Source of the DNA: Dendrolimus kikuchii
Lineage: Eukaryota > Arthropoda > Insecta > Lepidoptera > Lasiocampidae
Direction: 5' to 3'
Length of the DNA: 64,000 nucleotides
Assembly: GCA_019925095.2 (NCBI GenBank)
Contig: CM034391.1
Location: 26,773,051 to 26,837,050, forward strand
Shown: piece by piece, positions 21,966 through 33,332 of the stretch
Numbering within the stretch: the stretch's first letter is position 1
Layout: each line of letters starts with the position of its first letter
The notes under the pieces: model-generated
What the model was told of the DNA's origin: nothing
The model's input: only the letters and a program-made list of their open reading frames with translations
Database searches by the model: none
Position numbers and translations under genes: made by a program

Positions 21966-22384
21966 TAGGTATTAACGCCTGCTCTTTAAACAAGAGGTAC
22001 GCATTGCAGTCTGGATAAACTGTAGTAATATATAAAAACCAAAACTCATCGGATTTGTTGCTGTTGAAAAGTAATCAAGGAGCAGAACGGCGAGTCCCGT
22101 TAATCCAGAATTCGAAGCCGCGCCTTCCCCTTACAGTCCATTTAAAACCTCCTTTTAAATTGGTGGGTTTTTTCCACCACGTCCCTATATAAGTTTAAAA
22201 TTGGATGACGTGATGCGATAAATTAAATGAAACTGGGTCGCTTCATCCGATCGACCCAAATGTCGTTTTCATCAACTTGAAATTATTGAATTACAAATCG
22301 CTGAGCATCCATTTCTTACACATAAGTAAGTTCATGATAGGTTTTTTCATTAGTATTTTATTTTATTATTATTATTAATAAAAT
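21966..22384. other. Intron sequence
   Basis: No gene. Ends in an ATT-rich run. Confidence 0.45.
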
Positions 22385-22502
22385 AGGTGAGATCAGGAGC
22401 CTTAAGAACAGACGAGCGTGCATGACAAGAGTTACGAATGTCAAAGAAGCAAGTGAGGTGTGTAAGAATAAGCCTAAATGGCGCACTGTTGTTTGTGCCT
22501 AG
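22385..22502 (+). mobile_element. LINE-T fragment lacking its tail
   Basis: Covers the GATCAGGAGCCTTAAGAACA to TGTTTGTGCCTA region, then stops abruptly where a repeat A copy begins. The TATG tail is missing, so it was broken after insertion. Confidence 0.7.
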
Positions 22503-22506
22503 TCCA

Positions 22507-23116
22507 TCAGACAGGCAGACGGCCCACTTGATGGAAAGCAGTTACCATCGCCTATGGACATTTGCAACGTCAAAGTTGCTACAAATACGCTGCTGCTCTC
22601 TCAAGGGAGACTGGAATTTAGTCACTAATGCCGGAACACAACTCCAGTTTGTTACGGCAGCATACTCTAGACCGGGGGTGGTAGCCAACCAATTTTATCC
22701 GCGCAGGAACGGAGAAAGAATCCAATTTCCTGCGGCCGGGCGGCCTGTCGTAAGAGGCGATTTAACAACCCACAGCCAGGTGGTAGGGCATTTGCCCGAC
22801 TGGATGGCTACCACCCCTGGTCTAAAGTATGTTGCCATAACAACCTTGAGTTGTGTTCCGGCATTAGTGACCAGGTTCCAGTCTCCCTTAAGAGAGCAGC
22901 AGCGCATTTGTAGCACTTTTGGTATTGCAAATGTCCATAGGCGATGGTAACCGCTTTCCATCAAGTGGGCCGTCTGCCTGTCTGTTGATCTCCTGCAATA
23001 AAAAAAGCCATCCAGACGGGCAAAACCCTAGCACCTGGCTGTGGGTTGTTTTGTCGCCTCTTACAGGCCGCCCAGCTGCAGGAAATTGTATTCTTTCTCC
23101 GTTCCTGCACGGATAA
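22507..23116 (-). repeat. Repeat A copy interrupted by another repeat A
   Basis: An antisense copy in two parts, 22507-22691 and 23008-23116, which join at AGCCA(A/T)CCA. The insert at 22697-23007 is flanked by that 9-base sequence in two versions. Confidence 0.85.
22697..23007 (+). repeat. Repeat A nested inside another repeat A
   Basis: Full-length: TCCGCGCAGGAACGG to CCTGCAATAAAAAAA. Lies head-on within the antisense copy at 22507-23116. The younger of the two. Confidence 0.88.
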
Positions 23117-23170
23117 ATTAATCTAAGTAAGGATTGCAACAATGCATAAAGTATTGTCCTTCCATAATTG

Positions 23171-23641
23171 TACATACATACATACACAACTTCACGCCAG
23201 TTCCCTTGCGGGGTAGGCACGAGCAACAGAGCGCCATTCAAGCTTATTCTTACACACCTCACTTGCTTCTTTGACAGTCATAGCTCTTGTCATGCACGCT
23301 CGTCTGTTCTTAAGGCTCCTGACATCACCTCCTGCTAGTACACGATCAATCTGATCATGAAAGGTGTGTCGTGGCCTTCCACAACTTCTGCATCCATCCA
23401 CTTTTGCATTGTATATCTGTTTAGTCATTCTTTCATCATGCATTCTTTCCACATGCCCGAACCACCGGAGCATTCCTTTCCTTACCTTCACCCCGACACT
23501 CTCTTTCAGACCAACTCTCTTTCTTACTTCGGTATTACGAACGCGGTCCGCGAGCGTCACTCCGCAGATTTTGCGCAGTGCTCGCATTTCGCCCGCGTTT
23601 ACTCTTTTTTCATGCTCTTTCTTCCATACCCAACTCTCGCA
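23171..23641 (-). mobile_element. LINE-T copy next to neuroligin exon
   Basis: The - strand frame 23192-23587 encodes KICGVTLADRVRNTEVRKRV through GMLRWFGHVERMHDERMTKQ to ARELA. The tail is TATG repeats at 23171-23185. The 5' end lies about 45 bp before the neuroligin exon at 23687. Confidence 0.85.
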
Positions 23642-23686
23642 TGACTGTAAGTAACAAATATTCTAAGTTCACTCTATTGTCCACAG

Positions 23687-23831
23687 ATACGGGAGATCTT
23701 CTTATCAATCCAGAAAGTGAGTGGGGAGGCCAGACCCCTCCCAGACTCGCAACAGGGAAGCAAGGCCAGAATGCTATCAACATTATAAATGCTGTGCTAA
23801 TGAGAAAGAGCGCCATTGCGCAACTTACCAA
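23687..23831 (+). CDS. Nlg: Neuroligin exon (TGDLLINPESEWGG)
   Basis: Acceptor ttgtccacag, donor gtaagt. The split codon restores Asp, then TGDLLINPESEWGG and a Gln/Asn/Ile-rich helix ending in IAQLT. It ends two bases into a Lys codon. The preceding intron is 13.3 kb and contains the Copia element. A LINE-T copy ends about 45 bp upstream, so the transposon sits next to the branch-point region. Confidence 0.9.
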
Positions 23832-24006
23832 GTAAGTGAATATATCGCCTGTCCCTATTAACAATGTAGGATATGCAATTTTCGACATTTTGGTTTTCTT
23901 TCACTAATGACCCTAAAAAAGCATTGTTTTTCAATAGCAGCAACAGAAAGGTAATTTTTCCTCATAGTTTTTAAAATAGCCACATTAACAATGTCATATA
24001 TGCCAC

Positions 24007-24748
24007 GAATGCGAAGAAAACAAAGGTTATGGTGTTTGAAAGAGAAGAAACCAGAACGAATGCAAGGATAATGGTCGATGATGTTATGCTGGAGCAAGTG
24101 AATGAGTTTGTATATCTTGGATGGGCTTTTAGCAGGGATGGAAGGTACACCGCTGATATAGAAAGAAGAGTGAATTTGGGGAATAGTTTAAATGGAGCGT
24201 TAGGTAAACTTCTAGGCGCTAAGAACCTCAGCCAGAAGGCCCAGCTCGCCGTACACAACGCGGTGCTGGTACCTACGCTCGCGTATGGAAGCGAGAGTTG
24301 GGTATGGAAGAAAGAGCATGAAAGTAGAGTAAACGCGGTCGAGATGCGAGCACTGCGCAAAATCTGCGGAGTGACGCTCGCGGACCGCGTTCGTAATACC
24401 GTTGGTCTGAAAGAGAGTGTCGGGGTGAAGGTAAGGAAAGGAATGCTCCGGTGGTTCGGGCATGTGGAAAGAATGCTTGATGAAAGAATGACTAAACAGA
24501 TGTACAATGCAAAAGTGGATGGATGCAGAAGTCGTGGAAGGCCACGACACACCTTCCATGATCAAATTGATCGTGTACTAGCAGAAGGTGATGTCAGGAG
24601 CCTTAAGAACAGACGAGCTTGCATGACAAGAGTTATGAATGTCAAAGAGGCAAGTGAGGTGTGTAAGAATAGGCCTAAGTGGCGCTCTGTTGTTCGTGCC
24701 TACCCCGCAAGGGAACTGGCGTGAAGTTATGTATGTATGTATGTATGT
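24007..24748 (+). mobile_element. LINE-T copy with 231-codon open frame
   Basis: The frame 24029-24724 encodes VMVFEREETRTNARIMVDDV, GRYTADIERRVNLGNSLNGA, RKGMLRWFGHVERML and GRPRHTFHDQIDRVLAEGDV, ending ARELA and a stop. It lacks the EVRKR segment seen in other copies. The target duplication ATATATGCCAC (23996-24006, 24749-24759) is perfect. 5'-truncated upstream of the AFSRDG block. Confidence 0.88.
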
Positions 24749-24941
24749 ATATATGCCACCATCTCCCATTAACAATGACGAATGTTAACTCCCGACGTTA
24801 TTAGCGGGGCGCGAGGGGGGTATGCGGGGTATATTTTTGTAAGAAAGAAATTATTAAGACTGATTATCTAGGCTAATGAAACCTGAAATGTGATTATTAA
24901 GTGCCATTCATACAGGTAGACTTTAGAATTAATGATTTTAA

Positions 24942-26780
24942 CCCTTATCGTGGCAAGATTGCTTTTTGGAAGAAAAGCAAAAAAAATGTATATAGGTAGC
25001 TTCTTTGGGCTCTAAAACACACCAAAAAAATATATAAAAAAATCGTGATATGAAAATTTTGGAAAAACAAGACGTATACTATTCTATACATTGCTACACG
25101 TACAGTGATTATCGCATTTTTAGGAATGTATATTATGCTATACATTGCTATGTTTAGGGAGAGTTGGAATGTTACTGGTAGTTTTTAACATATACCAAAA
25201 GATTATTGTAAATAACATGATTTTAAATAAAAATAACTGTCTTGGTGGAACTAAAAATGTTTAATAAAATAAATCTTTCTTGAACAATTTTTTTTTACAA
25301 AATAATCATAATATAATAACTCAGAGACCCTTTTGCTTGCGGTGGTACTCCAAAAAACAGTTTCAATTCTTCACATAACAAAGATGAACCTTACATTTTG
25401 TGCACATCGTACTTGCCTGGCCAGCTTTGCAGTACTTGCACCTCTGATATCCGGATATTTGCGGCCAATGGTCATATTTGTCATACCGGACATCATCGCA
25501 TGGTCGTTTAGATACCGGTTTTTTTATTTTTGCTTTGTCGGAAAATGCGTCTAAATTTTTCACTGAAAAGTTTCAGTAGGCTGATGTAGATTTCATACCT
25601 AAAATCGTTTAGGCGATCCTGCTTTCTAGTAGTGTTGGTCATTTTGTTATGTCTCCGACGTAAAAGCCAAGCCTTGTTAATGCATATATCCAAAAGCTGC
25701 GAGAAAATATTCATATACCACCTGTGTGATCTTATTCCAGTGCGATATAATGTAATCAGTATGTCTGCTAAATAGACACCTCCCATGTGACGATTATAGG
25801 CGACAGGAGTGGATGCAAGTGGTTGATTTGAAGGCAAAGATGGCAAAGATGAAATTGAGGGTAGATCGTCATATTACTTTCTGATGGATTAGGAAATACC
25901 TGAGTAAGAATAGGTGTAAGAGGCACTTCGGTTGTATCGGCATAAATATCATCTGCATATGTTCCTAACTCATCATCAGAAATTTGTAGGAGGTTTAACC
26001 TTTCGAGACCGGAATTTATCGATGGCACTGGAGAACTTTCTGCTGATCCTATCATGCATAGCCAAACCATATTGTATTATAGATAGGTATATAATGTATG
26101 TAATGTTATTTGTCCCTTTATATAAGTAGGCAGTCATGCAGTAGTAATAATAGTAGTATTTTTTGTGGAAATCGAATCCATAACTTTGTATGTCGCTTTC
26201 TATAACCACTTTATCAACGCGGCAGTCAAACATCTGTATAACTGTCATTTAAATTGTAATAAAATTGGTTTAGTATATAAGACAGACATACTTGCTATTT
26301 AAATTTTTATAGTAAAGTCCAAAAAAATATTGACCCGTGAAGTTAGCAATGTATATTATTCTATACACCACCAACGAAAGATAAATTACTGCAGCTGCGG
26401 CATTGTATAGTATAGTATACGTTAGTAAAAAACATGCTAAAACATGCTAATTCTCATAGCGACAATAGCATATATATAACAATGTGTAAAAACACATATT
26501 TAGGCATGTGTATTTTATAATAAACATACATATTTAGGGGTACAAACATCAAAATAAAATAATACTTACCTTAGATAAACCTGAGCGGCGCATCTTGGCA
26601 GTTATTTTTTACAACTGATTTAAAATTATGACAGATAAAGTACTATTTTTATTTTTGAAGCATAAATAAACGTCTAGAAATGTCATATGTTTAATAAAAC
26701 TAAGTTAAAATTATTTTATAGTGATCGTATATTTTTATAAAGTTGTATGTATGGTATACTATACAAAATGAAGATAAGGG
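24942..26780 (-). mobile_element. piggyBac-like DNA transposon, internally deleted
   Basis: Perfect 8 bp inverted termini CCCTTATC...GATAAGGG are flanked on both sides by TTAA (24938-24941 and 26781-26784), the hallmark of piggyBac insertion. Inside, the - strand encodes degraded transposase pieces. At 1839 bp it is shorter than usual autonomous copies. Subterminal ends repeat versions of ATTGTATAGTATACT-like sequence. Confidence 0.88.
25363..26070 (-). pseudogene. piggyBac-like transposase remnant (N- and C-terminal parts, frameshifted)
   Basis: An N-terminal-like acidic piece (25860-26070) passes through a frameshift near 25850 into the C-terminal region YNRHMGGVYLADI, YRTGIRSHRWYMNI and LDICINKAWLL. 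Another frameshift near 25555 leads to the Cys-rich end CKYCKAGQASTMCTKCKVHL, ending at a stop. MGGV-x-x-x-D normally carries a catalytic Asp straight after GGV; here it is Tyr. The central catalytic region is absent. Not functional. Confidence 0.82.
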
Positions 26781-26947
26781 TTAACAAATTTTATGGCAAA
26801 GATTGTTTTCATTTTGTCCCTAAATTGTCAATTATGTTTGATTATTTATTATTTGTGAAACAAATTTATTAAAAATTGGATTTAATTTATAATGTAAATT
26901 TAAATACGACATAAACTTAAACAGGATTTACTAATGACAATGTTGTA

Positions 26948-26985
26948 TGTGGCACTTCTTACAAAGAATTGTAAGAAGTGCCACA
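26948..26985. repeat. Perfect 17 bp hairpin
   Basis: TGTGGCACTTCTTACAA, loop AGAA, TTGTAAGAAGTGCCACA. No tail of U follows, so not a terminator. Confidence 0.6.
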
Positions 26986-27308
26986 GTCCATGTAACTTTG
27001 TTGGATGTGACAGATCCGACAAATCATGATGCCCCATGTACGGACAACAAAGCCATTACTAGCTTTTCAAACATTTAGATAAGTAAAAATGTTATTTAAT
27101 TGCATTGCAAATAAGCTCTCGAACATATATTAACATATAATTTTTTTTTAAAATTTAATTCTCGTAGTAAAAAAATATAAGCAATTCAAAGTTCAGAGCG
27201 CTCTCCTGTAAAGTTGCTGATTTGCAGATCTGACTCTGATAATAGGGACAGGCGATATGAAGGCACTGACCGGTGTTACGGGGCGTAATGCACTATTCGC
27301 AACGAGCA
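26986..27308. other. Intron sequence
   Basis: No gene or repeat recognised. Confidence 0.4.
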
Positions 27309-27352
27309 TGTTACGTTACGCCGTTTGCTAAAATACGTGTAACATGCTCGTT
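27309..27352. repeat. Hairpin with 12 bp arms
   Basis: CGAGCATGTTAC and GTAACATGCTCG face each other across about 20 bases. Confidence 0.5.
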
Positions 27353-27354
27353 TC

Positions 27355-27520
27355 GAACTCTTTGCTCTTGACATGAGTCGTTGTGAGCGCTGCGTGAACG
27401 AAAATCATGACGTCATTAGTGACGTTGTCGCGGTGACCGTAACGACCGTCGTCGCCTTGTGGAACTGCAGACGGAGCATTTTGGCCGTTGTGAGATACTA
27501 AAGAAACGCGACCTATATAT
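27355..27520. repeat. Dispersed repeat shared with 52700-52860
   Basis: GACATGAGTCGTTGTGAGCG, ATGACGTCATTAGTGACG and AACGACCGTCGTCGCC recur in reverse at 52700-52860. Confidence 0.55.
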
Positions 27521-27639
27521 GCACTGTTTATCCTTAGTAGATCATTTTCTTAAATTACTTACAGGATATTTGCACTGAATTACACTATTTATTGATGTTT
27601 ATATAGTCAACTTAGGCCAGGTCTAAAGTTAGATATTAC

Positions 27640-28050
27640 AGTAAAAAAAAAACTGTTCGCAAAATGAAAACTACTGGGCCAAACTATACTAAATTTTTAG
27701 GGGACCAAATGGCAACTATTCCGCATCAAACAAAGTACAAATCACGTAAATCGGATCATAAATCTCAGCGTAATCGGGGTACATATGGAACGGAATGGAA
27801 ATTTTTTCATAAAAATGTTCATAAAATGAAAACGCGGTACATATGGAACGGAATGGAAATTTTTTCATAAAAATGTTCATAAAATGAAAACTACTGGGCC
27901 AAACTATGTCAAAATTTTAGAGGACCAAACGGCAGCTATACCGCGTCGAACATAAAAAGAATCACGTAAATCGGATCATAAATCTCGGAGTAATCGGTGA
28001 ACATACATAAAAAAATAAGATTCCGACGAGCTGAGAAACTCCTCTTTTTT
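27640..28050 (-). repeat. Dimeric dispersed repeat, reverse copy
   Basis: Two units with TAAATCGGATCATAAATCTC, separated by an extra duplicate of about 57 bp built on ACATATGGAACGGAATGGAA (27781-27837 and 27838-27894). Confidence 0.7.
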
Positions 28051-28535
28051 TTAAGTCTGTTAAAAATGTTTTATATTAGTCATCTAAGGGCAAAATTTAA
28101 TTTAAAATGTATCCAAAAAATTTTCTTGTATTAAAAATAAGGTATAAGAAAGAAAGAATTTATTTCCTAGGACAGCGACAATACAAGGATGTAGAAATAA
28201 TTTATACATACATATCTATGGTTAAATTTGATATCTTGTACACCGCATCTCGTTCAAACGAGGTCGGCAACTCAGCATAAAGCTGTGTTGGAGTTTGATC
28301 CTCACCGCCTCATTGATTAATATTTGACCCATCACCCACATAAAGTAACATAGTATATGAAACATAAAACAGATATGACACGCGTATAGAAGAGGAAATA
28401 GTACATTATGGTACTAGTGTGTAACATTGGTGATTACCGCCGAGGCGCCATTGAGACTCGAGCCTTAGGCGAGGGTCTTAAGAGAGCCGAGGACGGTAAT
28501 CATCAATACACACGTGTATCATACGACGTTTTTCA
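28051..28535. other. Intron sequence
   Basis: Contains an imperfect inverted pair GATTACCG / CGGTAATC (28432, 28493). No gene. Confidence 0.4.
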
Positions 28536-29206
28536 ACACACTTGTGAATAAAATAACAACAAAAACTCATTTTATTTAGTAGATAAAAAAAGTTATATAT
28601 GAGTGAAAGTTTTATTTATTAAACACGTACGAGTTAAAATTATCTATTTAAATAAGAAGTTGCATGAATTGAGCAAGCAATAGGAACATTAATTTATTTG
28701 TTCTATAGAACACGATCTTTTTTTTGAATAAAAACTTTTTAAGAACAAAGCAACTCAACCAATAAAATTTAAAAAAAAATCTATAACTCACTAGTGAGTT
28801 ATAATGTTTTTTAGTCACAGTTTGATTATGGGTGTCATTCTGTGCCTAATTGCGGTGACCATAGAGCCACTTTATGAGCAAATGTGTTGAAAAAAAGTTA
28901 TATATGAGTGAAAGTTTTATTTATTAAACGCGTACGAGTTAAAATTATCTATTTAAATAAGAAGTTGCATGAAATGAGCAAGCAATAGGAACATTAATTT
29001 ATTTGTTCTATAGAACACGATCTTTTTTTTTGAATAAAAACTTTTTTAAGAACAAAGCAACTCAACCAATAAAATTAAAAAAAATCTATAACTCACTAGT
29101 GAGTTATAATGTTTTTTAGTCACAGTTTGATTATGGGTGTCATTCTGTGCCTAATTACGGTGACCATAGAGCCACTTTATGAGCAAGTGTGTTGAAAAGA
29201 ATCATT
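28536..29206. mobile_element. DNA element with inverted tips and an internal tandem duplication
   Basis: Tips TTTTCAACACACTTG (28537) and CAAGTGTGTTGAAAA (29189) are perfect 15 bp inverses. The interior has two nearly identical ~305 bp units (28587-28889 and 28891-29198), each ending GCAA(A/G)TGTGTTGAA. No coding capacity. Probably a MITE-like element expanded in tandem. No clear target duplication. Confidence 0.6.
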
Positions 29207-29214
29207 ATCCTATA

Positions 29215-29300
29215 TAATAAAAGGAGATAATATCTATAAGTAAACAGAACTATAATAAGTACAATACCAGTATGGTAATCAATGGTCTTATCATTAATTA
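29215..29300 (-). repeat. Weak Jockey/CR1-like 3' UTR piece
   Basis: Contains AATCAATGGTCTTATCATTA, a diverged form of the same block. Confidence 0.35.
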
Positions 29301-29351
29301 AATCAAATAAATAAAATAAAAACAAATAGGAACAATCAATTCAATGGAAAA

Positions 29352-29547
29352 TCGCCACGTTCCCTTGCGGGGTGGGCACGAACAACAGAGCGCCTTGCAG
29401 GCTTATTCTTACACACCTCACTTGCTTCTTTGACATTCATAACTCTTGTCATGCACGCTCGTCTGTTCTTAAGGCTCCTGACATCACTTTCTGCTAGTAC
29501 ACGATCAATTTGATCATGGAAGGTGTGTCGTGGCCTTCCACGACTAC
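29352..29547 (-). mobile_element. LINE-T fragment lacking its tail
   Basis: The - strand covers GGCCACGACACACC to GGGAACGTGGCG, then ends without the GAAGTTATG tail. Confidence 0.7.
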
Positions 29548-29629
29548 TAGTATACTAGTATTATGTATAATTTTATACCATGTTTTGTATTTATATATAT
29601 ACGTGAAGCAAACACTTTGCACCCATTTT

Positions 29630-29870
29630 TACGATAATTGCGCGGACGGAGAAGTATGAAATTTCGCACACTTATAGTTTATGTAGAGAAGAAGCGACAA
29701 ACGCTAACATTTTTTGAAAATTGTGCATCAAAAATACATGAAATCACTAAAAAAAAAACATTACACACACTATCATGTATTTGACACACACGCATATATA
29801 CTCTTTTATTTATTGTTGCCTTGGCGAAATCTGTGATTATAGAAGTATATAGTAGAATTTCGACCATTAG
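29630..29870 (+). repeat. Dispersed repeat shared with 53915-54845
   Basis: GCGCGGACGGAGAAGTATGA, ATGTATTTGACACACACGC and CTTGGCGAAATCTGTGATTA recur in reverse at 53915-54030 and 54800-54845, where foldback and short repeats separate the two parts. Confidence 0.55.
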
Positions 29871-29946
29871 TTTTAATAAATATAGAAGTCTACACACAAA
29901 CATACGCAACGTATTCTTACAACTTAGCCAAAATTCCACAAAGCAC

Positions 29947-30382
29947 ACCGCATTTGGAGTTCTTTTGTTTACTTCGTGTTTAAAATTTGCAATTAAACAA
30001 TATCCTGTTATCGTACTGGTTTATGGCCGTTCACAGGCATAATTAGGCAGGTGTGCAGAATTATGTTTCCTGGGAATTGCGTCGACAGAAGCGCAGTTGT
30101 GTTACCCGGTCGTGACACATTGGTAGTTGAGTATAAAGGTATGCCCGAACGGAGAGATCGGCAGTCAAGCGACGATTACGATACTAGCAAGACGTGTGTA
30201 CATTCGACAAGCGATATAGTGACGGACTTTGCGCGTATTATTGATCGTGTACATTGTAACAAGTAGTGTTACTGGTTGTATCCAGTATATTTGTATCTGT
30301 TTTATACGTGTTTGTACAGTTCAAATATACTCTATAGTAATTCCAACGGCATTTTAATTCGAGTCCTGTGTAGCTCGTAACA
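29947..30382 (+). repeat. LTR of TGTTAC...GTAACA family with TATA box
   Basis: Begins CGCATTTGGAGTTCTTTTG and ends GTAGCTCGTAACA. TATAAAGG at 30132 precedes the conserved GTATGCCCGAACGG block, supporting this as the sense strand with U3 to the left. Frames inside it are not genes. Confidence 0.75.
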
Positions 30383-31038
30383 GTATGTGCTCAATTTACA
30401 ATAGTGTTTTTGAGTAGAGGAGCGGAAGGGTATACCCATGACGCTTGTTGATTACACACATAGGTAATAAATCAGGGTTTGTTCACTGACTGTCAGACAT
30501 GTGGGTAAAAAATCTGCCAAGTATTGTAGTAATTTGCGGTGCTAACTTCCCATTCTAACCTATTTCATTGAAATGACAGGCTTGTTACGTTAGGAATTAA
30601 GCTAGCACGCAATGTTTTGCTAGAAAGTATCTCTTTGCGTGTTGTTTATTTGATTTACTCTGTCTAGACACATAATATTTACGGTCTAAGATTTGTTTTG
30701 TTACTTCTATATTTAGATGTAACAGAGGGCTTAAAGGCTAGCCTGAGGTGGTATATCTATCATTTTTATACATAACTAGATTTTGCCCGCGGCGTGGCTC
30801 GTCTTAATGTCGATTTTTGTAAATCTTTAGGACATGCCGTATATGGCGGAGGAGCGAGATGGGATGCTCTTCCATCTCAAAGGAAGATCTTCCAGCGAGG
30901 TTCTTCCTCGCCCACCTATTATTGATGAAAATTTGTATATATTCTTTGTAGGTTTCGGGAAACGCTTGCGGCCTTAATTATTGCACGGCTATTTTCACAG
31001 TTATATTGTCCACATACAAAAATGTATATATATATATA
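30383..31038. other. Intron sequence
   Basis: Unclassified CTAGATTTTGCCCGCGGC-type repeat head at 30777. Nothing else. Confidence 0.4.
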
Positions 31039-31833
31039 CTAGCTGTGCTCGCGACATCGTCCGCGTGGAATTTGCTTTCAAAACCCTCCGATTTTGAATC
31101 AGTCTTCAGTGGTGCGCCGCTCCTATTGGTCTTAGCGTGATGATATATAGCCTATAGCCATCCTCGATAAATGGGCTATCCAAAACTGAAAGAATTTTTT
31201 AAATCAGACCAGTAGTTCTTAAAGTTAACGCGTTCAATCAAACAATATTAGTATATTTGGCTACAGCACTAATACTTACATTTTAAATATCGCGATATCT
31301 TTTGAATGAAACGTCCGAATTGAATAATTCAAAAAGTTATAGAAAGGTATTGAATTCGTCTTGAATATGGAGTAATTTATTTTTAGAGAATATGGAGTAA
31401 TTTATTTTTAAAGATTAATACCAAGGTACAAAATAAGGAGTTTTTGAAGCGACGGTATTTAAATTATTTAAATAAATAAAAGAAAACACTTATTGTGAGA
31501 TAACTACATTAGTTAGACATATGGTTACGAAATATTTTTTGTAGACAATTATATGTTCTGCAAAGTGGTAGTACATTGTTTTGTTCTATAATCAATAGTT
31601 TTCGCAGCGCACGCCGTGTAAGGATGTTTTCGGGTCATTTTTTTAAACCTTGGGTTACATTATTGGACTTTTAGTAAGGATCCTTATTTTTTTTGAAAAT
31701 ATAATATAGCCTATAGCTTTCCTCGATAAATGCACTATTCAACACTGAAAGAATTTTTCAAATCGGACCAGCTGTTCCTGAGATTAGCGCGTTTAAGCAA
31801 ACAAACTCTTCAGCTTTATAATATTAGTATAGA
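31039..31833 (+). repeat. Long dispersed repeat, second copy of a direct pair
   Basis: Same order of blocks as 17304-18090. A 21-base stretch around AGAATATGGAGTAATTTATT is duplicated (31365-31410). Confidence 0.7.
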
Positions 31834-32125
31834 TATCAGATACGTTGTTAAGTCACACGTACGGGCGGATGTGTACGCGTGACAAGACCGATCTATCGCA
31901 ATATTCGGGTAAGACTGTCGAACGCGCGTCGTAATTGTCCGAACGCGAAAAGTGCTGACAGATCGATTTTGTTTCAACACATATTTAATTTTAATACTGT
32001 AGATGTTTATTGTTGCAATAAAATAAAATAATAAATTGAATATTTAATATTTATTGTAATTATAATAGCACCTTAATCAATAATATAATCATAATATGTA
32101 TATGTAGCCATAAGGACTACAAATA

Positions 32126-32436
32126 TCCGTGCAGGAACGGAGAAAGAATACAATTTCCTGCGGCCGGGCGGCCTGTCGTAAGAGGCGACAAAACAACCCA
32201 CAGCCAGGTGGTAGGGTATTTCCCCGACTGGATGGCTAGCACCCCTGGTCTAGAGTATGCCGCCATAACAACCTTGAGTTGTGTTCCGGCATTAGTGATC
32301 AGGTTCCAGTCTCCCTTAAGAGAGCAGCAGCGCATTTGTAGCACTTTTGGTGTTGCAAATGTTTATAGGCGATGGTAACCGCTATCCATCAAGTGGGCCG
32401 TCTGCCTGTCTGCTGAACTCCTGCAATAAAAAAATT
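32126..32436 (+). repeat. Repeat A, full-length
   Basis: TCCGTGCAGG start and CCTGCAATAAAAAAATTAAA tail, near consensus. Confidence 0.9.
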
Positions 32437-33028
32437 AAAAAAAGAGTAATTAAGGGGTATAATCGTAACCAACAAACCTACAGTTTCATTTATAATATTA
32501 GTTAGAATTCAAAAGATTTGCGTAGTTTATATTTTTCTATTTATTCGATATATATATACTTACTTATTTATAAGCAAGCAATCTTCTTTGGCGTACACAT
32601 AATGCGTAAATTTATTTTCGAGGAACTACCAGTCCTATGAGGAAAATATCTTTTTACTTTCTACAAGTATCCCTTTTATTGCGGAAACTTATTTTTCATA
32701 TATTACTCTGATCTAAGCCAATATATGGGATCGATCCAGTTGCTATAGTTATCTGTATTTGGGCATTTGTACAATACTTTTACGTCATTTTTAACTTTTT
32801 TTTTGTTAAGTAATAATATTATGTAGATATAAGTCAACTACTCTTTAGGTTCACATTAGGCTGGACAGAAGGAATTGCAGTTGACAGACTATCGGGTCTT
32901 ACTGTTCATATTTAAGCTAACGGTCCGACTTAATATGCACAGTCGCGGTATGAAAATATTCTTCAGTTTTCAAATCAATTCATTTAACGAGCACACGTTG
33001 CCTTTTCAAACTGAATCACATAATAGAC
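32437..33028. other. Intron sequence
   Basis: No gene or recognised repeat. Confidence 0.45.
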
Positions 33029-33332
33029 TTTTTTTTATTGCAGGAGATCAGCAGACGGCCCACTTGATGGAAAGCGGTTACCATCACCTATGGACATTTG
33101 CAACACGAAAGTTGCTACAAATGCGCTGCTGCTCTCTTAAGGGAGACTGGAACCTAGTCACTAATGCCGGAACACAACTCAAGGTTGTTATGGCGACATA
33201 CTTTAGACCAGGGGCGGTCGCCATCCAGTCGGGCAAATGCCCTACCACCTGGCTGTGGCTTGTTAAGTCGCCTCTTACGACAGGCCGTCCGGCCGCAGAA
33301 AATTGTATTCTTTCTCCGTTCCTACACGGATA
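33029..33332 (-). repeat. Repeat A, full-length
   Basis: Lacks the ACAGGCAG unit after the acceptor-like TTGCAGGAGATCAGC. Otherwise complete to CGTTCCTACACGGATA. Confidence 0.9.

Noticed and set aside
22438..22950. 170-codon + strand frame
   Set aside because: Runs through a LINE-T fragment and two opposed repeat A copies. Its continuity is accidental.
23357..23654. Pair of overlapping + strand frames rich in His, Phe and Ser
   Set aside because: Antisense reading of LINE-T; the same shadow recurs at 62385 and elsewhere.
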